The translations under genes and the position numbers were made by a program. The notes under the pieces are model-generated. The model was given only the letters and a program-made list of their open reading frames with translations. It had not been told where the DNA came from and did no database searches. DNA of 64,000 nt, from assembly GCA_023423535.1 (NCBI GenBank), contig JAFAFL010000137.1, forward strand, positions 310,001 through 374,000, read 5' to 3'. Shown piece by piece: positions 19,504 to 26,793 of this stretch. Every line of letters starts with the position of its first letter. Positions within the stretch are counted from its first letter, which is position 1. Source of the DNA: Pseudomonadota bacterium (lineage in GTDB: Bacteria > Myxococcota > Myxococcia > Myxococcales > Myxococcaceae).

Positions 19504-20232
19504 ATGTCTCTCTCTTCTCTCCATTCCGACGCACGCAGGTCGGGCCCGGTGCTGGTGGTCGGTGCAGGTGGCCTCGGATGCCCGGTGCTGCTGGAGCTCG
19601 CGCGCGCCGGCGTGCCCGAGGTGACGGTCGCGGATGGTGACGTGGTGGAGCTGTCGAACCTCCACCGGCAGCTGTGGCACCGCGAAGAGGACCTGGGCCG
19701 GCTGAAGGTCGAGTCGGTGAAGTCGAAGGTGGAGAGCGCCTTCCCGCGCACGCGCGTGCGAGCCCTGGCGGAGCGCATCGAGCCCGACACGGTGGACGCC
19801 CACTTCTCCGCGCACGCGCTGGTCATCGACGCGACCGACGGCGTGGAGACGAAGTTCATGCTCTCCGACGCCGCGGTGCGGACCGGCATCGCGCTGGTGC
19901 ACGGAGGCGCGCTGCGGATGCAGGGCCAGGCAATGCTCCTTCGCCCCGGCGGGCCGTGTCTTCGCTGCCTCTTCGAGACGCCGCCCTCGCGCGAAGACGC
20001 TCCCTCCTGCGCCCAGGCCGGCGTGCTGGGAACGGTGGTGGGGGTGATCGGCGCGCTTCAGGCGAGGCTCGCGCTGTCGTGGCTCGGAGGTGAGCGGAGC
20101 GAGAAGAGCGCTGAGGCGTGGATGCACACGTTCGATGCGGTGGCGCTGCGCGGCCGGACGGTGAAGGTGCGACGGCGTGAGGACTGCTCCGGCTGCCGCG
20201 ACGCGCGATCGTGGGCGGGGAGGGCGGCATGA
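19504..20232 (+). CDS. ThiF/MoeB-type E1-like adenylyltransferase lacking the N-terminal helix
   Basis: A 242-residue member of the E1 superfamily (ThiF/MoeB/HesA), which adenylates the C-terminal glycine of a sulfur carrier. All core residues of MoeB are visible: the nucleotide loop GAGGLG (20-25), the Asp ending strand 2 (VADGDVVELSN), R55 of NLHRQ, K68 of GRLKVES, D112 of IDATDGVETK, the candidate catalytic C169 (SCAQAGVLGTVVGVIG), and two zinc pairs C152/C155 and C228/C231. The N-terminal helix with RYxRQ that precedes strand 1 in MoeB is missing; only 14 residues come before the first strand. That helix occurs instead in the protein at 20462-21430. The stop overlaps the next start as ATGA. 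No clear ribosome-binding site stands before ATG 19504, so a different start is possible, but no upstream in-frame sequence encodes the helix. Confidence 0.88.
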   Translation: MSLSSLHSDARRSGPVLVVGAGGLGCPVLLELARAGVPEVTVADGDVVELSNLHRQLWHREEDLGRLKVESVKSKVESAFPRTRVRALAERIEPDTVDAHFSAHALVIDATDGVETKFMLSDAAVRTGIALVHGGALRMQGQAMLLRPGGPCLRCLFETPPSREDAPSCAQAGVLGTVVGVIGALQARLALSWLGGERSEKSAEAWMHTFDAVALRGRTVKVRRREDCSGCRDARSWAGRAA

Positions 20233-20465
20233 CGAGTCCGACTGCGACCGTGGACATCACCCGCGAGGTCTGCCCGTTGACCTACGTGCGCACGAAGCTC
20301 GCGCTGGAGCGGCTGGGGCCGGGCGAGCGCCTCGAGGTCCTGCTCCGCGGCGACGAACCCCTGCGCAACGTCCCCCGCAGCGCGCGCGAGGAGGGCCACA
20401 CGGTGGTGAGCCTCGAGCCGCGCGGTGACGGCTCGTTCCGGCTCTTGCTGGAGAAGGCACGATGA
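20229..20465 (+). CDS. TusA/SirA-like sulfur-carrier protein
   Basis: A 78-residue protein starting at the ATG inside an ATGA overlap with the E1-like gene. It shows the TusA fold pattern: strand ATVDITREVCPLTYVRTKLA with the conserved Cys-Pro at residues 15-16 at the start of helix 1, then LGPGERLEVLLRGDEPLRNV and a final strand HTVVSLEP..GSFRLLLEKA. In TusA proteins this cysteine carries persulfide sulfur between enzymes. Position 17 is Leu and 18 Thr rather than the usual MP/EP, a modest variation. The ATGA overlap with the next gene (20462) makes this the middle of a tightly coupled trio. A direct role as substrate of the neighbouring E1 is an inference. Confidence 0.85.
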   Translation: MTSPTATVDITREVCPLTYVRTKLALERLGPGERLEVLLRGDEPLRNVPRSAREEGHTVVSLEPRGDGSFRLLLEKAR

Positions 20466-21430
20466 GCCTGCCGCGCTCGCTGACCGAAGACGAGATCCTC
20501 CGCTACTCGCGGCAGATCCTCCTGCGTCCGGTGGGAGGCGCGGGGCAGGTGAAGCTGTCGGACACGCCGGTGCGCGTGGCGGGCCTGCCCGATGCCGCCG
20601 CCTGGCTCGCCGCGGCGGGGAGCCCGGTCGCGCTCGCTGCAACCGCCCAGGCTCCTGCAGGTTTTCCCCGGCCGTCGACGCGGCGCGATCCGCAACTGCC
20701 CCATGAAGGCGTCGTGCTCTCGGCACCGCTCACGGAGGCACTTCCCGCGGAGGGCACCGTCGTCGTTGCCGGCACCAATGCGGACGGGAGGCTCCGCGTC
20801 GTCTTCGGCACCTCCGGGAGCTGCCGCGATTGTCTGACCCATGCGTGCGCGGAGCTCTCGAGGCCTCTGCCGACGGCGATCGGACTGGGGTCCGCGCTCT
20901 CGGCGCTGGCGCACCAGCGGTTGGTGCTCGGGCTCGAGCCGCGGGAGGGGGGCCTCGGAGAGACGTTCAACGGCGGGCTTGGGCGTTGCGAGGCGCTGCC
21001 TGCCTGCGAGGTGCACAGGGCCATTCCTCGCGGCGACGCCCTGACCGCGCATCTGGAGCGGGCCTGGCCGGAAGAGGGCTGCGGCGCGATCCTTCGGCAT
21101 GAGGCGAGCGGCGCGCTGCGCTTCGTGCCGTTGCCGAACGTCCACCCGTCCCCGCGCACGCACTACGAGATCCCGCCCGAGGCAATGCTCTCGCTGGAGC
21201 GGGAGGCGCAGAGGGCGGGGGAGCGGCTCACCTGCTTCGTGCACTCGCATCCAGACGGGGCCGCCGAGCTGAGCGCGGTTGACATCTCGCAGGCGGCGCC
21301 CGGAGGTCAGCCGCTGTGGCCGGGCGTCGCGTACCTCGTGGTGTCGGTCGGCGGCGGGAAGGCCGGGCCTGCACGGCTGTTCCGGTGGAAGGGCACCGGG
21401 TTCGTAGGGGAGGACGTCTCGCTCGGGTGA
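20462..21430 (+). CDS. decayed E1-like domain fused to JAMM (MPN+) metalloprotease
   Basis: A 322-residue fusion. Residues 7-40 reproduce the start of MoeB (LTEDEILRYSRQILLRPVGG, then QVKLSDTPVRVAG), including the RYSRQ helix, but the nucleotide loop that should follow is gone (GLPDAAAWLAAAG). Remnants of the rest remain: CRDC (121-124) and the helix LGSALSALAHQRLVLGL. Residues about 185-322 form a JAMM protease domain with E204 or E205 (WPEEGCGAIL), then HSHPDGAAELSAVD, which supplies H261, H263, S271 and D274 in exact HxHx7SxxD spacing. JAMM enzymes cut after the C-terminal glycine pair of ubiquitin-like proteins; bacterial members trim sulfur carriers such as CysO. I infer a zinc peptidase with an E1-binding pseudo-domain. 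The four-base overlap places it third in the trio. Confidence 0.85.
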   Translation: MSLPRSLTEDEILRYSRQILLRPVGGAGQVKLSDTPVRVAGLPDAAAWLAAAGSPVALAATAQAPAGFPRPSTRRDPQLPHEGVVLSAPLTEALPAEGTVVVAGTNADGRLRVVFGTSGSCRDCLTHACAELSRPLPTAIGLGSALSALAHQRLVLGLEPREGGLGETFNGGLGRCEALPACEVHRAIPRGDALTAHLERAWPEEGCGAILRHEASGALRFVPLPNVHPSPRTHYEIPPEAMLSLEREAQRAGERLTCFVHSHPDGAAELSAVDISQAAPGGQPLWPGVAYLVVSVGGGKAGPARLFRWKGTGFVGEDVSLG

Positions 21431-21506
21431 GGCGTCGCGCGAACTTTCGAGCAGAGGCGTCCGCCTGCCGGGCAGGTAGGCGCAATGCTCCCGTTGTAGG
21501 CACGAT

Positions 21507-21536
21507 TTGTCAAAACCGTGGCGGATCGCTTATAAG
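21507..21536 (+). promoter_or_regulatory. putative sigma-70-type promoter of the APS-kinase-like gene
   Basis: TTGTCA (21507-21512), an 18-base spacer and TATAAG (21531-21536) each match the consensus at five of six positions, among the best in the window. Transcription would start near 21543, leaving a leader of about 70 bases. Confidence 0.6.
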
Positions 21537-21551
21537 GCGACGTCTTTTTCG

Positions 21552-21590
21552 CAAGTCCGGAACGGGTTTGGGCCGAAAATCACGGACTTG
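21552..21590 (+). promoter_or_regulatory. leader stem-loop before the APS-kinase-like gene
   Basis: CAAGTCCG (21552-21559) pairs with CGGACTTG (21583-21590) around a 23-base loop, between the predicted promoter and the ribosome-binding site GAAAGGAG (21597-21604). It could be a regulatory leader structure. It matches no riboswitch class known to me. Confidence 0.35.
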
Positions 21591-21613
21591 AATCGCGAAA
21601 GGAGCCCATCTCG

Positions 21614-22402
21614 ATGGCTTCCACGAATGGTTTCACGGTTTGGCTCACGGGGATGTCCGGTACTGGAAAGACGACGCTGGCGAACTACATCGCCGCGCGG
21701 CTGCGCCAGGTTGGACGGAACGTCGAAGTACTCGACGAGGAGCATGTCGGAACCAGCCTGTGGGCGGGGGCCACCGAGACGAAGGAGGAGCGGATCGTCT
21801 CCGTTCGCCGCCTCGGCTACGTCGCGAACCTGCTGGCGCGGAACAACACCGCGGTGCTCGTGGCGGCGGTCAGCCCCTACAAGGCCGGCCGTGACGAGGC
21901 GCGCAAGGGGAGCAACCGGTTCATCGAGGTCTACGTCGACTGCCCCACCGAGCGCCTCATCCAGCGCGACACGACGGGCAAGTACAAGAAGGCGCTGAGC
22001 GGCGAGATCCCGAACTTCATCGGCATCACCGAGCCCTACGAGCCGCCCACCTCGCCCGAGGTGACGGTGTTCTCGGACAAGGAGCCGGTGGAGGAAAGCG
22101 GGCTGAAGATCTTCCAGAGCCTGCTGGACCTCGGCTACGTCACGCCGGAGGACCTGAAGGTCATCACCGGCAAGCGGATGAAGGCGAACCCGGTGAAGAA
22201 GGCGCGCTCGGCGAAGGAGCAGCCGGCGCCGGCACCGAAGCAGATCGTCGCTGCCCCCCAGAAGGCAGCGAAGCCTGCGGCGAAGGCCCGTCCCGCGGCC
22301 CGCGCCTCCCGTCCGGCGGCCAAGCCCGCGCCGGCGAAGGCCGCGGCCCCCGCCAAGGCGGCGTCGTCCGGCAAGGCCTCCGCGGCGAAGCGGAAGCGCT
22401 AA
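21614..22402 (+). CDS. APS-kinase-like protein with histone H1-like tail
   Basis: A 262-residue protein. Residues 1-185 match adenylylsulfate kinase (CysC): P-loop GMSGTGKTTLA (13-23), RRLGYVANLLARNNTAVLVA, SPYKAGRDEAR (87-97), and KKALSGEIPNFIGITEPYEPP. One key motif is altered: the DGDxxR that binds nucleotide and APS reads DEEHVG (41-46), and the region after it is also unusual. Residues about 190-262 form a tail of Lys, Ala and Pro with PAAKA- and KPAPAKA-type repeats, like histone H1 or Alba-type tails, absent from normal CysC of about 200 residues. Normal CysC phosphorylates APS to PAPS. Whether this variant does so is uncertain. The tail suggests binding to nucleic acid or another acidic partner. 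It has its own promoter and leader. Confidence 0.8.
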   Translation: MASTNGFTVWLTGMSGTGKTTLANYIAARLRQVGRNVEVLDEEHVGTSLWAGATETKEERIVSVRRLGYVANLLARNNTAVLVAAVSPYKAGRDEARKGSNRFIEVYVDCPTERLIQRDTTGKYKKALSGEIPNFIGITEPYEPPTSPEVTVFSDKEPVEESGLKIFQSLLDLGYVTPEDLKVITGKRMKANPVKKARSAKEQPAPAPKQIVAAPQKAAKPAAKARPAARASRPAAKPAPAKAAAPAKAASSGKASAAKRKR

Positions 22403-22457
22403 GCCCTCGGGCACTGCGCTGCACGAAGTACCGTCCGGGGATAGGATGTGACGGGTC

Positions 22458-23048
22458 ATGCCGCCGCCGTCCCTGGACATCGCTGAAGCCATGCGCGCCA
22501 GCGCCCCGGCGAGGCTCATCTCGGTGGACGAGTTTCACCGGATGATCGCTTCGGGGATCATCGACGAGGACGAGCACGTCGAGCTGATCGAGGGGGTGCT
22601 CGTCGCCATGACGCCGCAATCCGCATCGCACGCGCGAGTGATTCAACGCCTCACGTTCCACTTCGCGCGGTCTCTGCCCGAAGAGCTGCGGGTGCTGGTT
22701 CAGGCGCCGCTCGCCCTCGGCAATTGGTCGGAGCCCGAGCCCGATTTCGCGGTCGTGACGCGCGAAGAGGCGGAGCGTGAAGACGGCCATCCCACCGCCG
22801 CGCTGCTCGTCGTCGAGGTTGCACGGTCGTCGCTGCGGAAGGACCGGCTGAAGGCTGCGCTCTACGCCGAGTACGGAATCCCCGAGTACTGGATCGTCAA
22901 CGACGCCGACGACTGCATCGAGGTGCACCGCGATCCGGATCCGACTGCGAAGCGGTACCGGACCGTCTTCCGTGTCTCCCGCGGCGAGAGCCTGCGGCCG
23001 TTGGCGGTGCCCGCGCCCGAGGTCGACGTGGGAGCGCTTCTCCGATAG
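22458..23048 (+). CDS. Uma2-family (DUF820) putative endonuclease
   Basis: A 196-residue protein of the Uma2 family, which belongs to the PD-(D/E)xK nuclease fold. Visible blocks are VDEFHRMIASGII, EHVELIEGVLVAMTP, a strand with SEPEPDFAVV (Asp near residue 95), LLVVEVARSSLRKDRLKAAL and YGIPEYWIVNDADDCIEVHR. The Glu of VVEVA and the later Lys form the D...ExK-like site. The function in cells is unknown; these genes are numerous in cyanobacteria and some other phyla. It starts at ATG 22458, 56 bases after the APS-kinase-like gene, and is followed nine bases later by larE. A second Uma2 gene lies at 49947-50534. Confidence 0.85.
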   Translation: MPPPSLDIAEAMRASAPARLISVDEFHRMIASGIIDEDEHVELIEGVLVAMTPQSASHARVIQRLTFHFARSLPEELRVLVQAPLALGNWSEPEPDFAVVTREEAEREDGHPTAALLVVEVARSSLRKDRLKAALYAEYGIPEYWIVNDADDCIEVHRDPDPTAKRYRTVFRVSRGESLRPLAVPAPEVDVGALLR

Positions 23049-23057
23049 AGCGGGCGC

Positions 23058-23927
23058 ATGCTGGACCCCACCCGGATCGAGGCGCTGAAGGAAGGTTCGC
23101 GGCACAAGCTGGAGGCGATGCGGGAGGCGATCCGCGCGCGATCTTCGGTGCTCGTCGCGTTCAGCGGCGGGGTGGACTCCGCGTTCGTGCTGAAGGTGTG
23201 CGTGGAGGAGCTCGGCGAGCGCGCGGTGGCGCTGACGGCGATCAGCGCGTCGGTGGCGCCGGAGGAGAAGGCGTTCGCGCGCGAGCTGGCGAGGACCTTC
23301 GGCGCGCGGCACATCGAGGTGGACTCGAACGAGCTGTCGAACCCCGAGTACGCGAAGAACCCCCACAACCGCTGCTACTTCTGCAAGAGCGAGCTCTACG
23401 CGCTCTGCGAGGCGAAGCGCGCGGAGCTGGGGCTCGAGGTGGTGGCGGACGGCTTCAACGCGGACGACTTCCGCGACCACCGTCCCGGACAGCAGGCCGC
23501 CCGCGAGCGCGAGGTCTTCTCGCCGATGGCGAAGGCCGGACTGACGAAGGACGAGATCCGCGCCTGGTCGCACTCGCTGGGGATGCCCACCTGGGACAAG
23601 CCGGCGATGCCGTGCCTCGCCTCGCGCATCCCGTATGGGACTGCGGTGACCGCCGAGCGGCTGGGAAAGATCGGCGCCGCGGAGGGCGCGCTGAAGGCGC
23701 TGGGCCTGCGCGTGTTCCGCGTCCGCCTGCACGACGACGTCGCGCGCATCGAGTGCTCCGCGGAGGAATTGCCGCGCTTCTTCGACCCCGCCTTCCGCGC
23801 CCGCGCATTGGCTGCGGTGAAGGAGGCGGGCTTCAAGTTCGCCACGCTGGATCTCGAGCCGTTCCGCTCCGGCCGCCTCAACGAGGCTGCGGGCGTGGTG
23901 CTGCAGCTCCCCGTCGTCCCCGCCTGA
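23058..23927 (+). CDS. larE: LarE-type sulfur transferase (PP-loop family)
   Basis: A 289-residue ATP-pyrophosphatase. The PP-loop SGGVDS is at 36-41. Further marks of LarE are NRCYFCKSELY (C106 and C109), DGFNADDFRDHRPGQQAARE, and C186 in AMPCLASRIPYG, which corresponds to the cysteine that LarE of Lactobacillus gives up as its sulfur source when it makes the nickel-pincer cofactor precursor. The other two cysteines may instead support an iron-sulfur cluster, as in some LarE proteins. LarB and LarC, needed to complete the cofactor, are not in this window. It sits in a stretch of sulfur-related genes that begins at 19504. Confidence 0.85.
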   Translation: MLDPTRIEALKEGSRHKLEAMREAIRARSSVLVAFSGGVDSAFVLKVCVEELGERAVALTAISASVAPEEKAFARELARTFGARHIEVDSNELSNPEYAKNPHNRCYFCKSELYALCEAKRAELGLEVVADGFNADDFRDHRPGQQAAREREVFSPMAKAGLTKDEIRAWSHSLGMPTWDKPAMPCLASRIPYGTAVTAERLGKIGAAEGALKALGLRVFRVRLHDDVARIECSAEELPRFFDPAFRARALAAVKEAGFKFATLDLEPFRSGRLNEAAGVVLQLPVVPA

Positions 23928-23965
23928 TCCCGCGGGATCCTGCGCGGCGCGTCACACCTCGGGCT

Positions 23966-23995
23966 TTGCCTTCGGGTGCGCGCTCTCCGTACAAT
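23966..23995 (+). promoter_or_regulatory. putative sigma-70-type promoter of the MYXO-CTERM lipoprotein gene
   Basis: TTGCCT (23966-23971), an 18-base spacer and TACAAT (23990-23995, five of six matches) stand 48 bases before the ATG at 24044. A 14-base palindrome GATCCCGCGGGATC at 23926-23939 lies just upstream. Confidence 0.5.
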
Positions 23996-24043
23996 GCCCG
24001 CCTCGCCTGCCAGCAAGCTGGGCCCTCGGAGGCACCTCCCCCA

Positions 24044-26743
24044 ATGACCCGCTCCACTCTCCGTCACTCTGCGTCGCCTGTGCTGCTCGGCGCGATCGCG
24101 CTCTTCACCGTCGCGTGCTCCGGCAGCGGCAGCGGGTGCTCCGCGCTCGCGCCCATCCCAAGCGGCCGCTACGAGGGCCCGAAGACCGACAACGCGGTGA
24201 CGGTGAGGGTCTCGCCGCACGGGATCAACTATCTGAACCAGAACTGGCAGTCGCTCCTCGGTGCGTTCGCGCCAGGCAGCGAGTTCCGGATGGGCGTGCC
24301 GTGCTCTATTCAGGATCCGCCGGGCATCACTTCGCTGGTGGTTGGTGACCAGGGTCGCCAGCAAGCGGACGGGAAGGCGTGCGCGGATGAAAACTGCGGG
24401 CTGATGGACGGGAAGTGCTGTCCCACCGCGGGCACCCCGGGCTGCAACGCAAGCATCGTCGACACGCCGAAGGAGGTCGTGATCAAGGTAACGGGCTTCA
24501 GCCTCACTCCGGTGCCGGGCGACCGCGTCCGCGCTACGGCGACGATCACCGTGAACACCGGCGACATCTTCATCGCCACACAGGGCGGAACGAACTGGTG
24601 CTTCGGCGGCCAGATGCGCTGCAGCATCGACTTCAACACCGGCCGCGCATCGCCGGCCAGCAACACGGTTGAGGCAGAGGTTCGCTTCACCATCGACCAG
24701 AAGTGGGACAAGTTGCTCGCGTTCGAGGTCGCCTCGATCGAAGGCACGAAGATCTGCGGCTCGGGCGCGCCGGCGAAGCCGCGGTGCCTGGACCCCGCGG
24801 ATCTCGACGTCAGTGGTCGGAACTTCTGCGGAAGCTCGTACTGCGGCACCTTCGATTGGGCGCCGATCAAGACCTTCATCCTCCAGCAGATCTCTCCCAT
24901 GTTGCAGACGGAGATCCGTAAGGCGCTGGACACGCAGTCCTGCATGGCCTGCGGCACCGGGCTTCCGGCCTGTCCGTCCGCGGGTGGCACGCAGAGCGTC
25001 TGCCAGAGCGGCACGTGCATCGATCCGACGAACAGCAAGTGCGTCCCGCGCTTCCTCGGCATCGAAGGCCGGCTGGCGCCGGGGATGTTGCTCTCGGGCT
25101 TCGGGGTGCCGCTCTCGTCGCAACTGGATCTGTCGGTGGCGGCGGGCAGCAGCGTGTCGGTGGATCAGGGCATCAACCTGGGGACGCGCGCGGGGATCCA
25201 GGCGGTGGAGACGGCGGCGTGCGTGCCGACCATTCCGGCGCCGCAGCTGCAGCCGATGACCGCGCCGAACTTCGACGCCGAGGCGCCGATGGGCAGCTAC
25301 CACGTGGGCGTGGGCGTGGCCTCGTCGTACCTCGACCTCGCGATGCACCACGCGCACCAGTCGGGGACGATGTGCATCGGCATGTCGTCGGCGAACTTCG
25401 GCATCCTCAACACGGGCCTGTTCAAGACCTTCCTCCCGTCGCTCGGGCGGCTGGCCACGCGCGACGGCAAGGACGCGCCGATGATGATCGTCCTCAAGCC
25501 CGCGCGCGTGCCGGCGATCGCGATCGGCGAGGGCACCTTCGACCCGGTGACGAAGAAGCCGGTGAAGCCGCTCATCACGCTGACGATGACGGACCTGACG
25601 ATCGACTTCTACGCGATGATCGACGACCGCTTCGTGCGGCTGTTCTCGCTCACTGCGGACGTCTCGATCCCGCTCTCGCTCATCTTCGAGAACTGCTCCA
25701 GCGTGACGCCGGCGCTGGGCGATCTGAACCAGCTCATCACCAACGTGCGCACCGCCAACAGCGAGATGCTCGCTGAAGATCCGAAGGTGCTCGCCGACCT
25801 CATCCCGGCGGTGATCGGCCTCGCGGAGCCGGCGCTCGCGGGGGCGCTGCAGCCCTTCGAGCTGCCCGCGATGGGCGGCTTCAAGCTGAAGGTGAACGCG
25901 ACGAAGGGCCTGACGAAGATCGCCGGCACCGAGCGTTACGAGCACCTCGGGCTCTACGCGGAGCTGCTCGCGGGCAACGCGCAGTGCTCCACCGTCGCGC
26001 CGAAGGCGATGGCGCAGCTGGTGGACACGCAGATCCCGTCGGGTGACGAGATGCGCCTGCAGGGTCGGCCGCTGCAGTGGCCCACCGCGACCGTGCGCGT
26101 GGATGCGCTCGGGGCAACCGGGACCGCCGAGTACGCCTGGCGCGTGGATGGCGGCGTCTGGTCCACCTTCCTCGCCCCGAGCAGCGGCGGCGAGTTCCGG
26201 ATCTCGCACCCGCGCTTCCTCCTCCAGGGCCGGCACGTGATCGAGCTCCGCACCCGGCTGGCGGAGAACCCGCACGGCGTCTCCGAGCCGGTCAGTGTGG
26301 AGTTCGTCGTGGACTACGAGGCGCCGGAGGTCACGCTCATCGCCGACCGTCAGAACGGCGTGCTCAACGTGACCGCGCGCGACTTCGTCACCCCGGCGGA
26401 CAAGCTCCTCTACGCCTACCGCGTGGGCAGTGAGCCCGCCGGCGAGTTCGGTCCTGCCCGCGTGGTGGACCTCGCGGCGGTGGAGGCGCAGGGCGGCCTC
26501 GAGGTGCTCGTGCGCGACGAGACGGGGCTGGTCGGAACGGCGCAGTGGAAGGTCCCGACGATCGCGCTGCGCCCGGACGAGGACGGCTCGAACGGCGCGG
26601 GCTCGACGACCGGCGAGGGCACCGCGCAGGACGGCGGCGGGTGCTCGGGCGCTGGCGGCGGGCTGGCGCTGGGTGGGCTGGTGGCGCTGGTCGGGATGCT
26701 GCGAAACCGGCGGCGCGCGCGGGACGAGCGTCACATTTCTTGA
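24044..26743 (+). CDS. large secreted lipoprotein with MYXO-CTERM-like tail
   Basis: An 899-residue protein with both an N-terminal lipobox (FTVACS, Cys near residue 25) and, at the other end, a MYXO-CTERM-like sorting signal: a glycine-rich stretch with GGGCSG, a hydrophobic helix (GGGLALGGLVALVGMLRNRRR) and a final basic cluster. In myxobacteria this tail is cut by myxosortase at the Cys. The middle contains about 20 cysteines and strand-rich regions with DxxVRVDALG and VEFVVDYEAPEVTLIADR; the region before the tail looks like an immunoglobulin- or fibronectin-type fold. No catalytic motif is visible. The ATG at 24044 is the first start after the promoter. A cell-surface role is inferred. 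Confidence 0.8.
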   Translation: MTRSTLRHSASPVLLGAIALFTVACSGSGSGCSALAPIPSGRYEGPKTDNAVTVRVSPHGINYLNQNWQSLLGAFAPGSEFRMGVPCSIQDPPGITSLVVGDQGRQQADGKACADENCGLMDGKCCPTAGTPGCNASIVDTPKEVVIKVTGFSLTPVPGDRVRATATITVNTGDIFIATQGGTNWCFGGQMRCSIDFNTGRASPASNTVEAEVRFTIDQKWDKLLAFEVASIEGTKICGSGAPAKPRCLDPADLDVSGRNFCGSSYCGTFDWAPIKTFILQQISPMLQTEIRKALDTQSCMACGTGLPACPSAGGTQSVCQSGTCIDPTNSKCVPRFLGIEGRLAPGMLLSGFGVPLSSQLDLSVAAGSSVSVDQGINLGTRAGIQAVETAACVPTIPAPQLQPMTAPNFDAEAPMGSYHVGVGVASSYLDLAMHHAHQSGTMCIGMSSANFGILNTGLFKTFLPSLGRLATRDGKDAPMMIVLKPARVPAIAIGEGTFDPVTKKPVKPLITLTMTDLTIDFYAMIDDRFVRLFSLTADVSIPLSLIFENCSSVTPALGDLNQLITNVRTANSEMLAEDPKVLADLIPAVIGLAEPALAGALQPFELPAMGGFKLKVNATKGLTKIAGTERYEHLGLYAELLAGNAQCSTVAPKAMAQLVDTQIPSGDEMRLQGRPLQWPTATVRVDALGATGTAEYAWRVDGGVWSTFLAPSSGGEFRISHPRFLLQGRHVIELRTRLAENPHGVSEPVSVEFVVDYEAPEVTLIADRQNGVLNVTARDFVTPADKLLYAYRVGSEPAGEFGPARVVDLAAVEAQGGLEVLVRDETGLVGTAQWKVPTIALRPDEDGSNGAGSTTGEGTAQDGGGCSGAGGGLALGGLVALVGMLRNRRRARDERHIS

Positions 26744-26793
26744 TCTGCAACCGGCCTGTGAGACGCTGTGCGCACCTGTAGGAGGTATCGCAC

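Noticed and set aside
22190..22399. Lys/Ala/Pro repeats at the end of the APS-kinase-like gene read as a DNA tandem repeat
   Set aside because: The repeats are not exact at the DNA level and follow the coding frame, so they are a protein low-complexity tail, not a DNA repeat element or CRISPR array.
23396..26734. Minus-strand open frame of over 1100 codons opposite the MYXO-CTERM lipoprotein gene
   Set aside because: It has low-complexity basic and Arg-rich composition and no promoter or ribosome-binding site. The plus-strand lipoprotein has a signal peptide and a sorting tail.
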